Positions 11,446 through 22,647 of a DNA stretch of 64,000 bases are shown piece after piece. The stretch covers positions 1-64,000 of the forward strand of contig MU857722.1 in assembly GCA_033296725.1 (NCBI GenBank). Direction: 5' to 3'. A model generated the notes under the pieces. That model was not told the DNA's origin. It saw only the letters and a program-made list of their open reading frames with translations, and did not search any database. The stretch's first letter is position 1. Each line of letters opens with the position of its first letter. Origin of the DNA: Corynascus novoguineensis. Taxonomy: Eukaryota > Ascomycota > Sordariomycetes > Sordariales > Chaetomiaceae. The position numbers and the translations under genes are program-made.

Positions 11446-13135
11446 ATGTCGTCCACCGCGCTCACCAGTATTCCACTGGCATCCCTGCCCCGGTTATCCC
11501 AGGGCAAAGTCAGGTACGTTGAGAGATGCACCTGCTGTCCATTTGTCCAATTGTGCCTCTAAGGCCATCAAATGAGCGGAGATCATCTTTCAGCCACGCT
11601 TGCTTACGACCAATACCTACCTTGATAGGGACCTCTTCTCTCTCCCCGATGCGGGCAAGAATCCCACCCTTCTCTTTGTAACTTCGGGTACAGCTTCCTT
11701 CTGCTTCTCTTTCGGAATCCTCTGCCCACTGGAAATGCTGACTGCCCCCAGACCGTATCAGCGCGTATGACGTCATCCTCAAGGTACACGAGCTCGCCCT
11801 CAGAACATTGATCAATATTCCAAGAGATAGATACTAACTTCAGAGTCGCTGTAGAACGGGATCCCCACCAAGGGCGCCATTCTAACCCTGCTGTCGGCCA
11901 AATGGTTCGAGGTGCTCTCCTCCCGGGTACCCGGTCTGAAGCACCATTTTCTCCACCTTGGTCCACCCCCTGCAAGCGGCCTGACTGCCGATGAGGAACA
12001 GATGCTTCGTGGGCGGTCCATGACCGTGCGGTACGAGCTGAGTTTGTCGTTCAATTGTTATTGAGACGGTCCTAACTTTAAGCATTGTAGTCGACTCAAG
12101 ATTTTCCCTATCGAGGCAATCGGTATGAATTTGACTCGCTGACTATTCGCCTTGGCCTTGCAACTAACTAGCTCCCTCGTAGTGCGTGGATATGTTACGG
12201 GCAGCGCTTGGTCTGAGTAAGTTCTCCCCTAGCATAGATGGTAATCGTTTGCTTACTCACCGAACCCCTAGGTATGAAAAGACACAGACTATTCACGGCC
12301 TCCCGCAACCCTCTGGGCTGAAGCGCTGTGAGCGACTTCCCCAGCCCATCTACACACCCTCGACCAAGGCCGAGCTCGGAGACAAGGACATCAACATCTC
12401 GCCCGACGAGGCTAGAAGCATCGTCGGCGACAAGTATGCCTCGTGTCTTGAGGAACTGGCCCTGGCTTGCTACAAAGCTGGAGCCGCCTATGCAGAGGGG
12501 CGGGGAATCATTATCGTAGGTCACAACCGTTGTCCGCATGCACAGTGATGTCTTTCAAGAACGTAGCTTATACGTTGAATTCTCAGGCCGATACCAAGTT
12601 CGAGTTCGGGCTCGATGAGGAGACTGATGAGATTTACCTCGTTGATGAGGTTCTCACGTGCGTGCCCTCCGCTAGTTCACTGCCATTTGGAGAGAAGATC
12701 ATAGTAATTGACATGAATTTAGTCCTGACTCATCCCGATTCTGGAGTAAGGAGGATTACCAAGGTTTGTTCTCCACTCGAAACCGTGCATTGCAAAACCT
12801 TTGCGCTGACGATCTGCAGTTGGCCGCGAGCAGGACTCTTGTATGTTTTTTGTTGCTTTACCTGGCACATCTGTTCGACGCATATATAGGGTGCTAACTC
12901 AATAGCAGTTGACAAGCAGGTTCTTCGCAATTGGTTGACAGACAACGGCTTGGTACGCTTTCGTTTATAACCCTGAACAATGTGGTAGCTCTCAGCTGAC
13001 ACAAAATAGAAGGGTAAACCTGACGTCGAAATGCCTCCTGAGGTCGTCGAAAAGACAAAGGGAAGGTATACCGAGGTCTTCAAGCTTATGACTGGGGAGA
13101 GCTTGGAGGAAGCGTTGGCCAAGGTCGGTCACTAG
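11446..13135 (+). CDS. ADE1: SAICAR synthase (phosphoribosylaminoimidazole-succinocarboxamide synthase)
   Basis: Cytosolic purine-pathway enzyme that joins CAIR and aspartate with ATP to give SAICAR. Twelve exons: 11446-11513, 11629-11687, 11752-11783, 11855-12030, 12091-12122, 12183-12216, 12272-12515, 12587-12657, 12723-12763, 12820-12840, 12909-12952 and 13010-13135. They total 948 nt (315 aa, close to yeast Ade1 at 306), and every join keeps frame. Family blocks in order: GKVRDLF; DRISAYDVIL; GRSMTVRRLK with IFPIEAIVRGYVTGSAWSEY; IYTPSTKAE; DTKFEFGLDE; LVDEVLTPDSSRFW; FDKQVLRNWL. Eleven introns, one next to a 21-nt exon, is unusually many for an ascomycete housekeeping gene. A second paralogue elsewhere in the genome cannot be excluded. 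Confidence 0.92.
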
Positions 13136-13905
13136 CAGGCCGTTCACAATTAGCCTTTGGACAGTATGGTCAGAAGTTGTATGATTCTTCCGTTCAGGAG
13201 GTTGGATATCTGTTACCTTCAGTACTGGCTGACTACAAAAAAACTCTAAGTGGGCAAATTGTCTAACACAGAATCAGCAGTTAAATGAATTCGGCGGTGC
13301 CCCTATCTGAAGGTGTCCAGGAACAGTTCTCTCGTGTCTTTTTACGCGTATTACCCTGGAAACAACCCGAAGCATATCTTCCCATGCATAATGCATCTCC
13401 TCCAAGCTAAGCCGATTCGAATTTGAGCCAGGGTCCGGGTCCGCGTAACCGCCCCAGCGAAAGGTTAGACGGTGGGTCTTCGACCCCAGACCATATCTGA
13501 TTCGTCACAGATCGTATACGCGTATTCGGCGGTATCCGCTCGGAGAACATCTCCTATTATAAGCTGAGCTCATCGAGATGCTTCCGTCAGGCTGGACCAT
13601 GCCGGCGGCTCAGCCCTGCGGTCCTGTGATGAATAGAAGTCAATCTCTTCTTTTCATCATGGACCAGACGCGCGTCCCAAGGTGCCGTCCCCGGGCGAGT
13701 AACCCACCGCTGCTGGTTTAAAATCTTTCTGCTTCCACGGCGCCATACAATCTGATCTCTAATACTCGGGGCGGCATCTCATCCCTTTGAGTTATCTCTA
13801 TATATTCAATCTAAATACCAAGTTACTTCCGGCACAACAACGCCCGCACAGAAACAGCACCTCACTGGCTACGATTCTAGAGTTTCTTCAAATCGTCTTC
13901 CAAAC
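13136..13905. other. Intergenic, promoter region of RTA1-like gene
   Basis: GC-rich stretch followed by an AT-rich leader (13780-13860) upstream of the RTA1-like start. No gene or RNA was recognised. Confidence 0.5.
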
Positions 13906-15166
13906 ATGGCGGGGAATGGAGATCAAGCCTTTGAGGGCGGGTTCAAGCTCTACCGATACGACCCCAGCCTCGCTGCCAATGCCGTCTTTGTGGTTCTCTT
14001 TGCGGCAGCATCTATAGCCCACGTCGTGTTCCTTGTGCGGAGAAGGACGTGGTACTTCATTCCGTTCGTTATCGGATGCCTTTGTAAGTGACCATCATCC
14101 GCTCAATCTCCCTCTGACTTCTTAAACCAGCACTGATTGAAGAAATAAACAGTTGAGGCGGTCGGATATGTGGGCCGTATCGTCGCCGCGCAGGAAGCCC
14201 CCGATTTCACGCTCACCCCCTACATCGTCCAAAGCCTCCTCATCCTCCTCGGCCCGGCGCTCCTCGCTGCCTCCATCTACATGATTCTGGCACGCCTGAT
14301 CCGTCTGCTGGAGGCCGAAGAATACGCGCTGGTCAGGACCACCTGGATGACCAAGATTTTTGTCACCGGCGATGTCCTCTCCTTTCTTGCACAAGGTGCC
14401 GGTAAGCGACAACACTCCCCCCGAGTGTATGCTACTAGTACTCCATGATAATACGTTTGTCGTGGACAGGAAAGCTGCTGAAACACGCTAACACGATTAC
14501 CCCTCCTCCCCAGGCGGTGGCCTGCTGGCTAAAGCAGAAAGCAAAGACGACCAAAAGCGAGGCGAGAGCATCATCCTGGGCGGCTTAGGCATACAGATCG
14601 TCTTCTTTGGCTTCTTCATCGTCACCACCGTCAACTTCCACCTGCGCATCGCCGCGAACCCGACGCCGCGCTCCCTCTCGGCATCCACGGGCCCCTGGCG
14701 CCAGCTTGTCGTGGCCCTCTACGCCAGCAGCGCCCTGATTTTGGTTCGCTCCGTCTTCCGCATGGTCGAGTTCGGGATGGGTAACGATTCGGTCCTCATG
14801 TCGAGCGAGGCGTACCTGCTGGGCCTCGACGGCGCCCTCATGCTAGCTGTCGCCGCGTTGCTGCTGTGGTGTCATCCGAGCCGAACCATTCGCGGGCGGG
14901 AAACAACACACGGTGAGGTACTGTTATCTAGCGTCGAGAGCGGAGGTGGGAGGGACACGGCCGAAAGCTCCTATCAGATGCTCCCCGTCACGGTGCATCC
15001 GCAGCATTCCGCCACGGCCGCGCCGTCTGATGGGCTCAAGCCACCAGGGACCACTGGAACTGCAGGGAGGTATGATAGTGATGCTACTACGGTGGCAGCG
15101 GGAAAGCAGTGGTACGAGTATGAGGTACCGTCACCGGGAAAGCGTCCACAATATTCGGCTTCGTGA
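13906..15166 (+). CDS. RTA1-like (lipid-translocating exporter family) protein
   Basis: Seven-helix fungal membrane protein related to yeast Rta1/Rsb1, linked to lipid movement and resistance to toxic compounds such as 7-aminocholesterol. Exons 13906-14083, 14153-14401 and 14514-15166 give 1080 nt (359 aa). Joins read GCLFEAVGYVGR and AQGAGGGLLA. Family marks are the FEAVGYVGR motif at the second/third helix, LLGPALLAASIYM, IFVTGDVLSFLAQGAGGGL and SALILVRSVFRMVEFGMG. The tail after about residue 275 is hydrophilic and Ser/Thr-rich, so cytosolic or extracellular. The substrate is unknown. Confidence 0.92.
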
Positions 15167-15643
15167 AGTCGTTCTGGGAGCTGAGGTTCCATCTTCAAAA
15201 CCACAGTAAGATATGAGTTGATATTTGAGGGGTGATCTTGTAAAAGGCTACTTTACTGACAAAAAAAAGAAGAAAAAAAGAAAGAAAAGAGAGGAGCCTA
15301 ACGATAGAAAAACCGGCTAGAAGTTGTCTTTTGGGAGTTGAAAATAGACGGGGTGGGATGTTCAAAGTTGGCTCTTTTATTTGTCACTTCTTGTTGGATT
15401 ATGGGATAACTACAACCTGTCTACGAGAATCATGCTGTCGAAGCATTCGCAAGCGTCAATGAACAACACTAGAAGCTGATATCCGGTGACTAGAAGGATC
15501 AATAAGGGGTTACATAACCTTGCCAGGGTCGTGGCTCCGCCAAACTGGCGAGGACCCACTTGAACACAGTTAGGGTTCAACCCCTTAGCAACACCACGGT
15601 TTAACAACGTACAATACAACTGAGTTCTGTCAACAATCACCTC
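15167..15643. other. Intergenic
   Basis: Contains a purine-rich stretch around 15258-15292. No gene was seen before the tRNA. Confidence 0.5.
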
Positions 15644-15728
15644 GGGCGTGTGGCTCAGTTGGTAGAGCGTTCGCTTAGCATCCAAATCGGTTTGCGAAAG
15701 GTCCTGGGTTCGATTCCCAGCCCGTCCA
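15644..15728 (+). tRNA. tRNA-Ala (AGC) with a 12-nt intron
   Basis: The D-arm (GGCTCAGTTGGTAGAGC), a TTCGC/GCGAA anticodon stem around loop TTAGCAT and a T-arm (CTGGGTTCGATTCCCAG) are all recognisable. The anticodon is AGC. A 12-nt insert (about 15683-15694) sits one base 3' of the anticodon, the canonical nuclear tRNA intron position. The acceptor stem pairs except for a T-C mismatch at its sixth pair, and the discriminator base is A. The CCA end is not encoded, as expected in a eukaryote. Confidence 0.9.
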
Positions 15729-16642
15729 TAACATCACACCAGATACAATCATCTGGTGTTCTATTGTCTTTTGCGCTCTGTCATTCCCCTTTTTTGGCTT
15801 CCACCGCTGTTCTTCCCGGGCACACCGACAACACGACAGTATCTCACCCTTTCCAGAGCTCGAGGGTAGATCTGGAGATGCGGCACTGGAGTGAGCGGGT
15901 ACTTTCACTGCATCCGTGAAACCTCACTCCAATTAACTAGCGTTGATTAAGTTTACTCCAGTTTTATCTTTCCGTTTCTGTTTCCATAGGCAACGATACC
16001 TTCCTCTGGATTGGCACGGGGACATGTTCCGACCCTGTTGGCTGACTGACTTCGCACGATGTACGCCTCTAGTCGCTTCCTCCTGCACAGAACCAACTTT
16101 CACACATACCACCCGTGTAGATCATTTCATACCTCAACAATGACCGGAGATACTGTGGTTGAAGGCGGGCGGCGTCAGGTGCTATAGAATGTTAAAGAAT
16201 ATGCCGTGACTTGTAGGTGTGGACGGTGATGAAAGACTCCGGCTAGTACACCATCTACTATCCTTAAGACTTGACGTGTCATCACCTTGCTCTCCGGGAT
16301 GGAACGACAGATCAACAAGCCTTACGCTCAAATTCTGTTCATGTGAAGTTCCGGTTTACTGTATAATTCGAGGCCACATTGCCTCAATAGATGTACGAGG
16401 TTTCTTCGATCATGTCACATGAGGGCATCGGCTGGTGTCCCGTGAAAAAGTGAGCCTCGTGCGGCTATGGTAACTTTTTGTCCCCTGAAAACCAACTACC
16501 CCCCGCCCATGCACCAATTATACCTTCGTTTTATGTACGTCATTAGGTCGGAACTCATCACTCATCGTGCAGATTGAATCATCGTTAGATGTCCGTCCGT
16601 TTCTGCGGCTTGTACCAAGCCATCCCACGAGTTGCTTCTCCC
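15729..16642. other. Intergenic, no gene recognised
   Basis: Between the tRNA and the stop of KAP123. Only short ORFs without motifs were found. Confidence 0.5.
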
Positions 16643-19600
16643 TTAAGCGATGCCGGCCAGCTTCAGCACGTTGGGGTTGTTGCTGAAAAAGCCTTGGTTG
16701 GCACTGTGCAGATGATGGACAGTCTTGCGCACAATCTCACGCGTCTCGTCGTCGAGCTGCTCCGTAGGTGGGCTGAGCACCGCCTCGAAGACCGGGACAA
16801 GCTTCGGGGTGAGCTGTTGAATGGTGGGCTCGTTGTTCTCATCTACGAGCAGTTAGCGTCAAGTTCACAAAGATCAACAACGGACGCACTCACAAAGCTT
16901 GGAGATGCATTCATAGACAGGCGAGTTCTCTTCGTAGTCCTCCTTGAGTGGGAGCAGGCCAACCAGCGCCGGAAGGACCTCACCAAGCGGGATCTGGTCC
17001 GGATGAGCCATGATCATGCGAGAGATGCAGCCAGCGGCATTGTCCTTGAGGCGAGCCTCGTCGAGATGGAGCATCGGCTCCAACTTCTGCAGAATCGTGC
17101 CGTAGTGGGGCAAGTATGTGTTGCTATCAGTCGAGTTGAAAATCAGCTGACCGGTAGCATACGCGGCATTGCTCTTGGTCTCCGGATCCGTATCCGAGAG
17201 ACGCTTGAGCAGAAGCTTGAGGAGCTTCTCCGTGTACGGTGTAACGGCCGCCTCCATGTTGGCGGCGCACTCGGCAATGACGCCGACGGCGGTGGACCGC
17301 TCAATGTTCTCCGACTCGGACGCGGCAAACCGCAGGATGGGCTTCTCGAAGATCTTCCAGAGCTCGGCAAAGCCGGGTCCAAGGGCGACAGCAAGACCGA
17401 TGACCACATCAAGGGCGGTATCGATGACAAGCCAGTCGTATTCGGACGAGCCTTCAACTTCTTGCTCCTCATCCTCGTCACCAAGATCCTGCTGGCAGGG
17501 GTGCGAGCGGGTAATGATAGTGGTGACGACGGTTACGACCTCCTTCATGAAGTCCTCCTGGGCTAGAATCGCGGGCCCGCAGGTCTTGAATGTCGCAGCA
17601 ACATTGCGGTTGATCTCGGTAACAACACCGCTTGAGGCAGTTAGCATACATCCACCAAGCAGAATGATGAAGACAGGGGAATTTGAATTGGCAAGTCAGA
17701 AGTAGATATGCACGCTTTCTCAGCATCCGCAATAATGCGTTTGAGTGAGCTGGGTAATAACGCTAGGTGGTCATCATGCAATAGGTCGGGGAGAGAAATA
17801 GAAAAACGGACTTACCGATCAGCCTCCTCGTGCCACAGGGCAAGGGTAGCCTTGGCCACAATCTCGCCTAGCTTAACGAGGGTAACAGTCGGGGTTTGCT
17901 TGAGCGGAAGACCGGGTTCCCAGTTGGTTCCGGTCTCCTGCTCCATGAGTTGCCAAACACGGGCATACGACCGCCAGAGGGTAGCGACAGCGGCCTTGCG
18001 GCAGCCCTCGTAGGTGTGCTCGGCGAGCGGAGAAATGCTCTCGATGGCTTTCTCGAGGTACTCGGCAACCTCCTGCGGACCACAGGCGTACGTAATGACG
18101 TCGCCGAGGATCTCAAGGGCAACCTCCTTTTCAAGCGCCTCAACCGAAACGCCAAAATCGTCGTATTCATCATCGTCGTCATCATCCATGAAGTCCTCAT
18201 CCTCATCACCGGAACCCTTGATGGTGAGCTTCTTGCCGCCAGTGATGACCTCGTTCTCAGTACCAACGATGCCCTTCTCCTCCTCGCTCAGCTTCAGCTT
18301 AATCTCCTCCTCTTCAAGCTTCAGGCTCTCGAAGAGGCCCTTGAAGACGACAGGAAGGAAAGGCGCAAACTCCCTCTCATAAACCTTGGCAAGGGCACTC
18401 CACAGGATGAAGCTGCTCTCCTTGAGCCTGGAGTTGTCGAGCTGCAGCGCCTCCTCGCTCGACCGCATCAGGTCAACGACGTAGGGCTGGAAGCTTTGCG
18501 CACCAACGGCCGTGGCGATGCGACCGACCGAATCGCAGACGCCGCTTCGCAGAGAAAGATCGTCTTCCGATTCCTTGATTGTAAGGTACGCACCGAGCGC
18601 GCGCATTGTGTGCTCGAAGTAAGGCTTGAAGTCCTCGCCGAGGCACTCGGCAATGGCACCAATAGCACCGCAGGCAGCAACCTTGACCTTGTAGTCGTCA
18701 TGGGAGATGAGGGCTCCAATGTTGTTGACCAGGTCGCCAGCGTTCTGTTTCATGAAGTCGGCATCCAAGCCCTCAGACATGGAGTCAAGGGCGCCGCAGA
18801 CCGAGCGAATGATCTCAATGTTCTTCTTAGCGAGCTTCTGGTCCGCAGTGGGAGTCATGGCCGCCTGCAGGTTCTTCACCAGGGCAGTCATAACGGGCTC
18901 GTTGAACGGAGTGAGCTCCTCAGCAATGTCATCGGCCAGGCGGGCAAGGCCGATGAGAGCAGTGTGCCTGACACCAACGTCTGGATCGTTGAGAAGGTTG
19001 ATGGCCATGGGCATGATGGCCTTGATTTGCGACGCGATGAAGTCGGGCGCACCCTCAACCACTGTACCGAGGGCAAGGATGCCGGCCTTCCTGTAACCCG
19101 GCTCGGTGGAGGTGGCGAACTTGGGGAGAGCATCGAGAAGCGGCACGATGACCTGACGAGGCGGCAGATCGTTCGCCAGCTGGTCCAGCAAAGCCAAGGC
19201 GGACCTCGCGGGACCCATATCGTCATCATCCTCGTCGTCGTCGATCTCGGTCAAGATCAACAGACTCTTTTGTGTGAGCTCCTGACCCATGTCCTTCATG
19301 CCCTGGATCTTCATGCGGCGGTAGCGGACGGTCTGAGCCAGGAACGCGAGGGCCTGGGCGCGGACATCATCCTGAGCTTGCTTGTTTGCCGCAAGGTCGA
19401 TCATGAACTGGACGAGGTCCTTGAGATACTTGCCGAGCAGCGCCGACTCGTACGCAAGGAATTGCTGGAAAACCTCAAAGGCCTGGCCGGTCTTCTCGTC
19501 GTCGCCAGCCTGAACGGCATCCTTTAGGACGTCCACCATGGGCGGAATCAGGGACTGGAGGGTGGCGACCGACTCCTCATCCTCGAGGGGCTCGAACATG

Positions 19601-20231
19601 AGCAGCATGGCGCCGATGGACATCATGGAGTTGATGCGAACATCGGCGCTCTGGGGGTCGCGGAGGGTGTGGCCGAATAGCTCAAGAAGCTGCGGCATGT
19701 TGTCGGCAAAGGAGGTCGGGTTCTCCTCGAGCAAGCTGAAGATGATGTACGAGCCGACCTCGCGCTGCCCGACCTCGTTGCTGCCGGCCAGGTTAAAGAG
19801 GGCCGGAATCAGGTCGGGCCACTCGCCGTCCTCGAGATCGAGTGCGGCGACAGCAGCGACAAGGCGGGAGTTGGCATGGCGAGCGCGGGGGGTCTGTTCG
19901 TTCATGGTTGCCTGGACAAGGTGCTGGCGCACAGCTGGCTTCTGCTCCTTCGGGATTTTCTCCCAATGTTTAACGGCCAAGCGCGCGGCCTGTACGGCTG
20001 CTAGCTGCCGTACGTTGACATCCTGGTGGGTCGCGACAATCTCAACGAGGAGAAGAAGAGACTCGGGATGAGAATAGTAGTTTTTCTGAAGCTCAGCGGT
20101 GACCGCCTTGAGGTTTTGAGTGTTGGCTAGACGAGATGTCAGCACAAGACTGATATGCAGCCATCACCGCCCTGGGGTTACTTACGGACTTGCGACTCCT
20201 GTAGGAGCGCAGCCAACCTTTGCTGATCCAT
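16643..20231 (-). CDS. KAP123: Importin-beta karyopherin Kap123/IPO4
   Basis: Nuclear import receptor that carries ribosomal proteins and histones H3/H4 through the nuclear pore and releases them on RanGTP binding. Exons 20231-20186, 20126-17816, 17630-16894 and 16842-16643 give 3294 nt (1097 aa; yeast Kap123 is 1113). The first join gives QVPNTQNLKAVTAEL, the third gives SKLYENNEPTIQQL, and the stop is TAA at 16643-16645. The protein is alpha-helical HEAT-repeat throughout (for example VRHTALIGLARLADDIAEEL). It has a long acidic stretch near residues 640-660 (DEDEDFMDDDDDDEYDD), typical of this receptor. The third exon uses a CAAG acceptor after a CTAAC branch point. Large open frames on the opposite strand (16589-17566 and 17896-19527) are shadows. 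Confidence 0.95.
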
Positions 20232-22647
20232 GGTGCCGTTCCCTGACTTGGAAGAAAAAGGGGTATCACGAGAAGAGAAAGAAAATGAAAGGAAGGGTTG
20301 CGGCAGCGTTGGAACTTGTCTGTCGCGACGAAGAGGGTCGCAGCAATCCAAAGGAAAATTTTGGATTTTCCCAATTTCCAGTGTGGAACTGATAAGAGAT
20401 AAGCTAGCCTGATATTGCTGCGGGGTAGCGAAGAAAGAGGGGTCCTTTCCCCTGGACCCGAGCTCTCACCGCCTTCTCGCCGTTAGAATACCGGGGGTTA
20501 GGGTCTGTCGATTTCGGGTCCTCGGTCCGTCAGTGTTCAGAGCTCAACTTCAGAGCCAACTTTATTCAGGACCTGCCGGTCGAACTTCCTCCAAGGTGAG
20601 TTCATGTTGAGGAGGAGCCACCTGTATCCCTTCAAGCTCCATGTACCTATCCAAATCGGAGTGCTAGGGCACATGAACCCGCACCGGCCAACCCATAGCC
20701 TGCCGACATCCCACATTGCCATTCCAGAGAAATAGGAACAGAATCCCTATGTCATGACGAACTTTACCTTTGATTCAGAAAACAATTTGTCATGTCGACT
20801 TCTATTGACAACTGTATTCACTGGTAGTTGAAACCAGAGTATTTCTAGTTATTTGTAGAGGGTGTCGTAAGTCCGAAAAAGATAAGTGGCCTTAAGGGAA
20901 CTCTTGAAATGGGAAATTTCGAATATCCGTTCAAGTCCTCTTTAAACGTTTTTGCATCGAGCCATTTGACCGAATCACCTGGAGTAAGGATGCCATTAAA
21001 AGGGTACTGTAATTCCATCCCAGCTACCGCTGCTCGTAGATTTCTGCAAGGTCGTCAATCAGTGGCGCTCACTCTTGTAGGTCGAGTATACTTGTCCTTC
21101 GTGATGGCGTTGGATTAAACAATGGTCTAAGCGTGCGGTGACTCGTGGAAAATTAAGGACAGGATGCTGCAAGCCACCTCAACATTGAGCAAACATTGGC
21201 CTAGGCATGTGAGCTGTCACAAAACGGGACATTGCAAGCCCCCGCAACCTCAGGTGCTCTTGGGAAGGATATATCCTGTGGGAACCAAGGGAGGATTTTT
21301 CCCAGGAAGGAGCAACGAACTAAACACCTGCTTCACAGCACTGAATTAATTGATCCCACTACTGAAACTCTTTTATCTTGTGAAAACCCGTGGAATCATG
21401 GCTGTTGGTCTCTTTTACACATCCCCCACTCAGCGTGCCTGCGCAGCATTGGCAAAGCAGGTGCCAAGTTTCGAATTGGCAAACTTTGCCTTTTTTTTTT
21501 TTTTTGGGGGGGGGGGGGGGGGAGTGCAAAAGATTGTCTGACAGGAGAAGCGTCAAGTTTGATATCTGCTGGGTCATCTCATTCCCTTGTTTTCAAAGCC
21601 GTTCAAGGGAAGAGTCCATCATGATCCCCCGTGTATCACGAGCAGAAGAGGGTCATTGGCCGAGACGAGGCCGCGAAAAAAAAAAAAAAAAACCTCTACT
21701 GTATATGATAACAAAATGTCGAGAAAAGGAAAAAACAATGGAAGAGCTTTTGCAATACGGAGGTTTAATTCCAAAACAAGTGATGCATGCGTACCCAGAC
21801 GGCAAGCACCACCTTCACACCTTGCAATACCTCGGGGTGTGATCAAAATCCCCAATTTGAATGCCCCCAACGCCTATCAAAGTGTTCAGATACGGAAACT
21901 AGCCGGGAAGGACACAGGAGCAGAAGAAGCACGAGCAAGTTTTGCATCTACGGCATAGCTAGATGCAATCTCAGTCAAGAGTCACCAATAGTGATATTGG
22001 GGAGCTTTGCAGGGTCCGGACACGAATACTGCTATAATTAGAAGGGAATTGACAGGCAGGCATATTATACCAGGCTTAAGACGCTATGTCAAGCGAATAT
22101 GGCATGTCAAATACTGAACAGTATCATGATTTTTATCGTCGCTTCTAAAGATATGCCAATACAAGAACGCTTCTTTCATTCTGAATAGAGATAACTAGTC
22201 AAATCAGCTCAAGTAGTAGGAGCGTTGCTTCTTCATTTTTGCACGTGCTTGTATTCGATCTCTCATAATAACTAGACTTGGCGTTTTTTTCCTTTCAGAC
22301 TATCCTCTACAATCGTAACCTTACAAACATAGCATGCCACCTCCGATAAAGCCATGCTACGGTGTATGCAGGTGTGGTGTTTCTATGGGGTTCTGCGGCC
22401 CATTATTGTAGGCGTTGACTGACTACCTCTGTCACCAAATTGTTTACGGGGTACATGTCGTTCACAGGCGGATTACCAGGCATAATAACATTAGTTAGTT
22501 AACCCGTATTTCATTCATAACAAACTCTTCTAACATCATTACATTTCAACATACGGGTGCCTCCATGCCATGTGTAACATCAATCCTGATCTTTCAGCCT
22601 TGATACAAGACATCAGACGTGGCCCCCAAAGATCGACCCAATCCCGT
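20232..22647. other. Intergenic, repeat-bearing
   Basis: Holds the KAP123 promoter side (with TGATAAGAGATAAG at about 20389-20402) and a long stretch without recognisable genes. There is a T15/G18 homopolymer pair around 21490-21522, an A18 tract near 21676, and one copy of a dispersed repeat (entered separately). It reads as repeat-derived filler between the housekeeping gene and the siderophore locus. Confidence 0.5.
21256..21407 (+). repeat. Dispersed repeat, copy A
   Basis: About 150 bp that match 59672-59824 in the opposite orientation with roughly 85-90% identity by eye. A shared exact core is GGAAGGATATATCCTGTGGG. The central GGATATATCC is palindromic. No flanking duplication or terminal repeat was identified, so class (solo LTR fragment, MITE or other) is undetermined. 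Confidence 0.75.

Noticed and set aside
16589..17566. 325-codon + strand ORF
   Set aside because: Antisense to KAP123 exons 3 and 4, crossing a real intron and stop. No motif.
17896..19527. 543-codon open frame on the + strand
   Set aside because: It is antisense to the KAP123 coding exon. The sequence is low-complexity and lacks any domain; GC-rich coding DNA often leaves such shadows.
20389..20402. TGATAAGAGATAAG near KAP123 as an iron-GATA site
   Set aside because: It lacks the ATCW prefix of the iron consensus and sits upstream of a housekeeping karyopherin; HGATAR words are common by chance.
21490..21522. Poly-T/poly-G tract as a structural element
   Set aside because: A homopolymer pair with no further pattern; may partly be sequencing slippage.
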